DNA of 10,228 nucleotides from JBIYSM02 sp044759095. GTDB lineage: Bacteria; Bacillota; Bacilli; Brevibacillales; Brevibacillaceae. Location: the NCBI RefSeq assembly GCF_044759095.2, contig NZ_JBIYSM020000073.1, positions 1 to 10,228 on the forward strand, read 5' to 3'. The notes below the pieces were generated by a model. That model ran no database searches and was not told the DNA's origin. It saw only the letters and a list, made by a program, of their open reading frames with translations. Made by a program: the position numbers and the translations under genes. Shown piece after piece: positions 6,507 to 10,228 of this stretch. The first letter of the stretch is position 1, and the number at the start of each line of letters is the position of its first letter.

Positions 6507-7535
6507 ATGAAAATCGGCAACATTGAATTGAAGAACAACGTCGTGCTCGCTCCGATGGCGGGTGTCTGCAACCCGGCCTTCCGCCTGATCGCCAAGGAGT
6601 TTGGAACTGGTCTGGTCTGTGCGGAAATGGTCAGTGACAAAGGAATCGTCCACGGCAACAAAAAAACGATGGACATGCTGTTTGTCGACGAGCGCGAGAA
6701 ACCGTTGAGTCTGCAAATCTTTGGCGGCGACAAGGAAACGCTTGTCCCGGCCGCGAAATACGTCGCTGAAAATACAAACGCCGACATCATTGACATTAAC
6801 ATGGGCTGCCCGGTTCCCAAGATCGTCAACTGCGACGCGGGTGCCCGTCTGCTGTTGGATCCGGACAAAATTTACGAGGTTGTTTCGGCTGTTGTAGATG
6901 CCGTAGACAAGCCGGTCACTGTGAAAATGCGCCTGGGTTGGGACGAGGAACACCTGTACGCCATTGAAAACGCCCAGGCGGCGGAGCGCGCCGGAGCACA
7001 GGCGATCGCTGTTCACGGCCGTACCCGTGTGCAGATGTACAAGGGAAAAGCCGACTGGAACTGGATTGGCCGAGTGAAACAAGCGGTCTCCATTCCGGTG
7101 ATCGGCAACGGTGACGTGGCCACTCCTGAAGACGCCCGACGCATGCTGGATATAACCGGTTGCGACGGTGTCATGATCGGCCGCGCCGCATTGGGCAACC
7201 CGTGGATGCTGTACCGCACCGTTCAATACCTGACCACGGGTGAACTCCCGCCAGAGCCGACGCCGCGTGAAAAGATCGAGATTTGTCTGCTTCACGCCGA
7301 GCGGCTGATCGCGCTGAAAGGACCGCGAGTCGGGGTGCTGGAAATGCGCAAGCACGCAGCCTGGTACCTGAAAGGCCTGAAGGGTGCGACACACACCAAA
7401 AACCTGATCAACGCCGTGGAGACCGAGGATGAGCTGCGTCGAATCCTGCTCGATTACGTAGACTGGGTGGAAAACCAGGCGAACGCTGCCGAGGATTTTG
7501 TCGATTCCGCGCAGGAGGAAGCCATAAGTTACTAA
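6507..7535 (+). CDS. dusB: tRNA-dihydrouridine synthase
   Basis: This FMN enzyme reduces specific uridines in tRNA to dihydrouridine with NADPH. The 342-residue protein begins with the flavin-binding barrel motif VLAPMAGVCNPAFR (13-26), then AEMVSDKGI, SLQIFGGD, the DUS signature DIIDINMGCPVPKIVNCDAG with catalytic Cys101, KMRLGWDE, IAVHGRTRVQMYKGKADW, and the phosphate-binding IPVIGNGDV and GVMIGRAALGNPW. A C-terminal helical tRNA-binding domain follows from about residue 245. ATG 6507 is preferred to TTG 6498 because AAGGAGG (6491-6497) is nine bases from the ATG but directly abuts the TTG. It follows the HTH gene by 42 bases with no terminator, so it is the last gene of the operon. The DusB/YacF-type position next to folK is conserved in Bacillota. 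Confidence 0.93.
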   Translation: MKIGNIELKNNVVLAPMAGVCNPAFRLIAKEFGTGLVCAEMVSDKGIVHGNKKTMDMLFVDEREKPLSLQIFGGDKETLVPAAKYVAENTNADIIDINMGCPVPKIVNCDAGARLLLDPDKIYEVVSAVVDAVDKPVTVKMRLGWDEEHLYAIENAQAAERAGAQAIAVHGRTRVQMYKGKADWNWIGRVKQAVSIPVIGNGDVATPEDARRMLDITGCDGVMIGRAALGNPWMLYRTVQYLTTGELPPEPTPREKIEICLLHAERLIALKGPRVGVLEMRKHAAWYLKGLKGATHTKNLINAVETEDELRRILLDYVDWVENQANAAEDFVDSAQEEAISY

Positions 7536-7549
7536 GGGTATCCCAAACA

Positions 7550-7578
7550 TTGACAAGGGTTCTTTCATACCCTATAAT
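7550..7578 (+). promoter_or_regulatory. Consensus SigA promoter upstream of greA
   Basis: TTGACA (7550-7555) and TATAAT (7573-7578) are both perfect and 17 bases apart, so this should be a very strong promoter unless repressed. Transcription would start near 7585, inside a palindrome, and run through a hairpin into greA with a leader of about 160 bases. It sits 14 bases after the dusB stop codon. Confidence 0.85.
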
Positions 7579-7590
7579 ACGTCGTATTAT
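7574..7590. promoter_or_regulatory. Perfect 17-bp palindrome over the -10 box, candidate operator
   Basis: ATAATACG (7574-7581), a central T (7582) and CGTATTAT (7583-7590) form perfect 8-bp arms covering most of the -10 hexamer and the expected start of transcription. This placement is typical of a repressor operator, and the exact symmetry suggests a dimeric binder. The protein is unknown; I do not recognise the motif as a named regulon site. Confidence 0.5.
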
Positions 7591-7599
7591 TGCAGATAG

Positions 7600-7624
7600 G
7601 CTGCCAGTTTACTCTGGCAGCTTT
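7600..7624 (+). terminator. Hairpin in the greA leader (weak terminator or attenuator)
   Basis: GCTGCCAG (7600-7607) and CTGGCAGC (7614-7621) form a perfect 8-bp stem with loop TTTACT, followed by only three T and then CCC. It may end the folate-dusB transcript, but it lies about 15 bases downstream of the start from the strong promoter. Transcripts from that promoter would therefore also meet it at once. The poor T tract suggests partial termination or a stabilising 5' hairpin. Confidence 0.5.
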
Positions 7625-7682
7625 CCCTATGAAACCTGTGAGCCAAGCACGTTCTGCCTGTATATTGTATAGAACATCTACA

Positions 7683-7688
7683 TATAAT
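7683..7688 (+). promoter_or_regulatory. Possible second -10 box before greA
   Basis: A perfect TATAAT lies 57 bases before the greA ATG. The best upstream candidate, TTGTAT (7665-7670), is only 12 bases away, which is too close, and there is no TGN extension. It is therefore a weak candidate that could give a short-leader greA transcript. Confidence 0.3.
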
Positions 7689-7745
7689 CCTTTGTACTTT
7701 ACACAGAGCGAAAAGGAATTTCATTTTAAACGGGGGAATTGAACC

Positions 7746-8222
7746 ATGTCCGAAAAAGAAGTCATTCTTACACCTGAAGGATTGGCTAAGCTGGAGCAAG
7801 AGCTTGAAGATTTGAAAACGGTTAAACGAAAAGAAGTGGCTGCCCGTATTAAAGAAGCGATCAGCTATGGCGATATTAGCGAAAACTCCGAGTACGAGGA
7901 AGCCAAAAATGAACAGGCTTTCATCGAGGGACGCATCCTTACGCTGGAGAAAATGCTGCGCAACGCCCGCATTATTACCAATGAGGATGTCGATATCGGG
8001 GTGGTAAGCGTAGGCTCTACCGTGAAGTTGAAAGACCTGGAATTCGGCGACATCGTGGAGTATACGATCGTAGGTTCCGCGGAGTCCGATCCGATGAACA
8101 ACAAAATCTCGAACGAGTCTCCGGTTGGTCAGGCTTTGCTCGGCAAGGCAAAAGGTGCGATCGTTGATGTGCACGTACCGGCTGGCGTGATTCAATACGA
8201 AATTCTCGATATCAATCTGTAG
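7746..8222 (+). CDS. greA: Transcription elongation factor GreA
   Basis: GreA enters the RNA polymerase secondary channel and triggers cleavage of backtracked RNA. The 158-residue length is standard. Residues 1-75 form the antiparallel coiled coil, with the conserved tip SYGDISENSEYEEAKNEQA carrying the acidic pair Asp43 and Glu46 that positions the catalytic Mg2+. Residues 80-158 are the FKBP-like polymerase-binding domain (GSTVKLKDLEFGD, SNESPVGQALLGKAKGAIVDV). Gln/Glu-rich coil composition and the tip motif separate it from GreB and Gfh factors. The ribosome site is GGGGG (7732-7736) before ATG 7746. It lies between dusB and lysS and appears to have its own promoter. Confidence 0.97.
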   Translation: MSEKEVILTPEGLAKLEQELEDLKTVKRKEVAARIKEAISYGDISENSEYEEAKNEQAFIEGRILTLEKMLRNARIITNEDVDIGVVSVGSTVKLKDLEFGDIVEYTIVGSAESDPMNNKISNESPVGQALLGKAKGAIVDVHVPAGVIQYEILDINL

Positions 8223-8229
8223 TCAACAA

Positions 8230-8268
8230 GGCGTACCTCACGTAGCACTGGGTACGCCCTCTCGTTTA
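8230..8268 (+). terminator. Weak terminator hairpin between greA and lysS
   Basis: GGCGTACC (8230-8237) and GGTACGCC (8251-8258) form a perfect 8-bp stem with a 13-base loop, followed by CTCTCGTTTA. It starts eight bases after the greA stop. The T tract is interrupted, so partial termination with read-through into lysS is the likeliest outcome. No separate lysS promoter is evident in the 75-base gap. Confidence 0.5.
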
Positions 8269-8297
8269 TCGTCATACTGTAAGGAGTGAACAAAGCA

Positions 8298-9809
8298 ATG
8301 GCAAATGAGCAAGACCTGCAACAAGAGGGGCTGCACGAGCTGCTGCAAGTGCGTCACGACAAAATGAACCAATTGCGTGAGTGGGGATTTGACCCCTTCG
8401 GGAAAAAGTTTGAACAGACTCACCACGCTGAGGATATCGTCTCCCGTTTTGGCGGCAAGACAAAAGAAGAGCTTGAAGCGGAGGGCCACGTTGTCACGAT
8501 CGCAGGTCGCCTGATGGCGAAACGCGACATGGGAAAAGCAAGTTTTGGCCAACTCCTCGATCGGACAGGCCAGATTCAGATTTATGTGCGCCTGGATACC
8601 GTTGGAGAAGAAGCATTTAAGGTATTTGACCTGAGTGACATTGGAGACATGCTCGGGATTACCGGCACGGTATTTAAAACCAAGACAGGCGAACTGAGCG
8701 TAAAGGCGAAGGAACTGACCTTCCTGACCAAATCGCTCCGCCCGCTGCCTGAAAAATATCATGGATTGAAGGATGTGGAGACGCGTTACCGCAAGCGCTA
8801 CGTCGATCTGATCGTCAATCCGGAAGTGCGGAATACCTTTATTACCCGCAGCCGTATCTTGACCTCCATGCGTCGTTATTTGGACAGCCTTGGATTTCTG
8901 GAAGTGGAGACACCGACACTGCATGCGATTGCCGGAGGGGCGTCTGCTCGTCCGTTCATTACCCATCACAACGCGCTGGACATGCAGTTGTATATGCGGA
9001 TTGCCATTGAGCTGCACTTGAAGCGCCTGATCGTGGGCGGATTGGAAAAGGTGTACGAAATCGGCCGGGTGTACCGCAATGAGGGAATTTCCACCCGTCA
9101 CAATCCTGAGTTCACCATGATTGAGCTGTACCAGGCGTATGCCGACTTTGAAGACATCATGAAACTGACCGAGGAACTGATTGCGCACATCGCGCAAGAG
9201 GTGTTGGGTACCACCAAGATTCAGTATCAAGGTCATGAGGTTGACTTGACACCCAAATGGCGTCGTGTACACATGGTCGATTTGATCAAGGAACACGTAG
9301 GCGTTGACTTCTGGAAGGAAATGAGCGACGACGAGGCGCGGGCTCTCGCAAAAGAGCACGGCGTAGAAGTTGAGCCGCATCACACCTTTGGTCACGTGGT
9401 CAACGAGTTCTTCGAGCAAAAAATCGAAGAGACGCTGATTCAGCCTACCTTCGTATACGGCCATCCTACAGCGATCTCTCCTCTTGCCAAGAAAAACGAG
9501 CAAGACCCGCGTTTCACGGATCGTTTTGAGCTGTTTATTGTGGCAAGAGAACATGCCAATGCGTTTACCGAGCTGAACGACCCGATCGATCAGCGCGAGC
9601 GTTTTGAAGCGCAGCTGTTGGAGAAAGCAGCTGGTAACGACGAGGCACATGAAATGGACGAGGACTTTATCGAGGCATTGGAATACGGTATGCCGCCGAC
9701 AGGTGGTCTTGGAATCGGAATTGACCGTTTGGTTATGCTGCTGACCGATTCGCCGTCGATTCGTGACGTTCTGCTCTTCCCACTGATGCGCGAACGGTCC
9801 GGAGAATAG
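8298..9809 (+). CDS. lysS: Lysyl-tRNA synthetase, class II
   Basis: LysS charges tRNA-Lys with lysine in the cytoplasm and works as a dimer. The 503-residue protein has an N-terminal OB-fold anticodon-binding domain (about 60-145, VTIAGRLMAKRDMGKASFG). The class II catalytic domain follows: motif 1 around SRILTSMRRYLDSLGFLEVE, motif 2 VYRNEGISTRHNPEFTMIE with Arg260, and motif 3 GLGIGIDRLVMLL with Arg477. IEKVYEIGR-like and TGGLGIG segments are typical of bacterial LysRS. ATG 8298 is chosen: AAGGAG (8281-8286) is 11 bases away, whereas the in-frame GTG 8286 overlaps that site. Length matches the family. It ends 12 bases before a strong terminator and about 340 bases before 16S rRNA, a location of lysS shared with several Bacillota. 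Confidence 0.97.
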   Translation: MANEQDLQQEGLHELLQVRHDKMNQLREWGFDPFGKKFEQTHHAEDIVSRFGGKTKEELEAEGHVVTIAGRLMAKRDMGKASFGQLLDRTGQIQIYVRLDTVGEEAFKVFDLSDIGDMLGITGTVFKTKTGELSVKAKELTFLTKSLRPLPEKYHGLKDVETRYRKRYVDLIVNPEVRNTFITRSRILTSMRRYLDSLGFLEVETPTLHAIAGGASARPFITHHNALDMQLYMRIAIELHLKRLIVGGLEKVYEIGRVYRNEGISTRHNPEFTMIELYQAYADFEDIMKLTEELIAHIAQEVLGTTKIQYQGHEVDLTPKWRRVHMVDLIKEHVGVDFWKEMSDDEARALAKEHGVEVEPHHTFGHVVNEFFEQKIEETLIQPTFVYGHPTAISPLAKKNEQDPRFTDRFELFIVAREHANAFTELNDPIDQRERFEAQLLEKAAGNDEAHEMDEDFIEALEYGMPPTGGLGIGIDRLVMLLTDSPSIRDVLLFPLMRERSGE

Positions 9810-9821
9810 GAAAAAAACGAG

Positions 9822-9863
9822 GGAAGCCGCCCGATTGATCAGCAGGGTGGCTTCCATTTTTTT
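9822..9863 (+). terminator. Strong Rho-independent terminator after lysS
   Basis: GGAAGCCGCCC (9822-9832) pairs with GGGTGGCTTCC (9845-9855) over 11 pairs including one G-U, with a 12-base loop, followed by A and seven T (9857-9863). Seven A at 9811-9817 on the other side could make it work in both directions. It insulates the rRNA operon from lysS transcription. Confidence 0.9.
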
Positions 9864-9942
9864 CACTTGCACAGCTTGATTGATTCCTGCTATATTTACT
9901 TTCGTTCTCTTCTTTAGAAAGCGGAAAGAGATGGTCAAAAAT

Positions 9943-9974
9943 TACCACTTGTCATACAAGAAGGCAATGTGGTA
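9943..9974. repeat. Inverted repeat around the upstream rrn promoter candidate
   Basis: TACCAC (9943-9948) and GTGGTA (9969-9974) are perfect inverted copies flanking a smaller CTTG-TCATA-CAAG repeat (9948-9960). Together they enclose the -35 candidate and touch the -10 candidate. They may be a protein site or chance. Confidence 0.35.
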
Positions 9975-9978
9975 AAGT
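9949..9978 (+). promoter_or_regulatory. rrn P1: Candidate upstream rRNA promoter (P1)
   Basis: TTGTCA (9949-9954) and TAAAGT (9973-9978) are 18 bases apart, with a TGG just before the -10 giving an extended -10. Tandem rRNA promoters are common in Bacillota. This one is weaker than the downstream promoter. Confidence 0.4.
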
Positions 9979-10003
9979 GATTAGGTCGTTGTCGACAAGA
10001 CTT

Positions 10004-10050
10004 CGAAAAACGAAAAAATGTTGACAAACGCCCACACAATTTGATATTAT
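10004..10050 (+). promoter_or_regulatory. rrn P2: Main rRNA operon promoter (P2) with A-rich upstream sequence
   Basis: TTGACA (10021-10026) and TATTAT (10045-10050) are 18 bases apart. Runs of A (10005-10009 and 10012-10017) just upstream resemble an UP element that binds the polymerase alpha subunits. Transcription would begin around 10055-10057 (GAG), about 100 bases before mature 16S. Confidence 0.85.
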
Positions 10051-10071
10051 AAAAGAGTTGTTGTTGCGAGA

Positions 10072-10079
10072 TGCTCTTT
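10072..10079 (+). promoter_or_regulatory. rRNA antitermination boxA
   Basis: TGCTCTTT followed by GAAAACTGAAC matches the conserved boxA of Bacillota rRNA leaders, where the NusB-NusE complex loads to prevent Rho-dependent termination. It sits between the main promoter and 16S, as expected. Confidence 0.85.
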
Positions 10080-10153
10080 GAAAACTGAACAGCGAAGCGT
10101 TTTAAACAGCCAAGCAAACATGGTTTTGAACCTTGATCAATTTCTTTCTAACT

Positions 10154-10228
10154 TTATTGGAGAGTTTGATCCTGGCTCAGGACGAACGCTGGCGGCGTGC
10201 CTAATACATGCAAGTCGAGCGAGTCCCT
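10154..10228 (+). rRNA. rrs: 16S ribosomal RNA, 5' end (partial)
   Basis: The segment holds the universal 5' sequence GAGAGTTTGATCCTGGCTCA, then GACGAACGCTGGCGGCGTGC and CTAATACATGCAAGTCGAGC. By alignment from memory to E. coli numbering, base 1 falls at about 10154; processing may start a base or so earlier. The gene runs off the window in the first variable stem (GCGAGTCCCT), which resembles Brevibacillus. About 75 of ~1,530 bases are present. Confidence 0.97.

Noticed and set aside
6477..7568. 363-codon minus-strand open frame opposite dusB
   Set aside because: Shadow of dusB with the same compositional signs and no family motif.
8223..8297. T-box or lysine riboswitch before lysS
   Set aside because: The gap is only 75 bases and lacks the T-box sequence and the multi-helix lysine riboswitch core.
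8238..9938. 566-codon minus-strand open frame opposite lysS
   Set aside because: It lies antisense to a fully recognisable lysyl-tRNA synthetase; His/Gln/Val-rich composition is typical of a codon-bias shadow.
1..10228. CRISPR array, tRNA genes, complete insertion sequence or phage genes
   Set aside because: No regularly spaced repeats, no tRNA-like cloverleaf sequence and no transposase, integrase or phage motif were seen on either strand.

Overview
The window looks like a chromosomal segment of a low- to mid-GC Bacillota, most probably Brevibacillus or a close relative in the Paenibacillaceae. Three things point there: the gene order pabC-folP-folB-folK-HTH-dusB-greA-lysS leading into an rRNA operon, the AGGAGG-type ribosome binding sites and SigA-type promoters, and the 16S 5' end whose first variable stem begins GCGAGTCCCT. 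The genus is recalled from 16S sequences, not searched.

Left part (1-3270): an accessory, rearranged stretch. It holds an attenuator-like pair of competing hairpins (29-96), a strong promoter with an adjoining imperfect palindrome (223-278), a 19-codon remnant of a Rossmann-fold flavoprotein (296-355), an intact Zn/Cd/Pb-type P-type ATPase (398-2521) with its own terminator, and, convergent to it, a 100-residue piece of a multicopper oxidase (2658-2960, minus). About 310 bases with no recognisable gene follow. The mix of one intact metal pump with two broken redox genes suggests deletion or recombination in a former metal-resistance region. The flavoprotein promoter may now drive the pump.

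Middle part (3275-7535): a tight folate operon. It encodes aminodeoxychorismate lyase (pabC), dihydropteroate synthase with a long N-terminal extension (folP), dihydroneopterin aldolase (folB), the pyrophosphokinase (folK), a 70-residue Cro/CI-type DNA-binding protein and tRNA-dihydrouridine synthase (dusB). PabC makes p-aminobenzoate; FolB and FolK make the pterin pyrophosphate; FolP joins the two. Genes are spaced by a few bases or overlap, which indicates co-transcription and coupled translation. The pabA/pabB genes that often precede pabC are not in the window.

Right part (7536-10228): a consensus SigA promoter with a perfect 17-bp palindrome over its -10 box, a hairpin, then greA and lysS, a strong terminator, and the regulatory region and first ~75 bases of a 16S rRNA gene (tandem promoter candidates, A-rich upstream sequence, boxA).

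I see no previously undescribed multi-gene system. The most interesting signals are regulatory or come from rearrangement: the chimeric promoter/remnant upstream of the ATPase, the competing hairpins at the left edge, the RBS-bearing oxidase fragment, and the palindrome/promoter/hairpin module ahead of greA.
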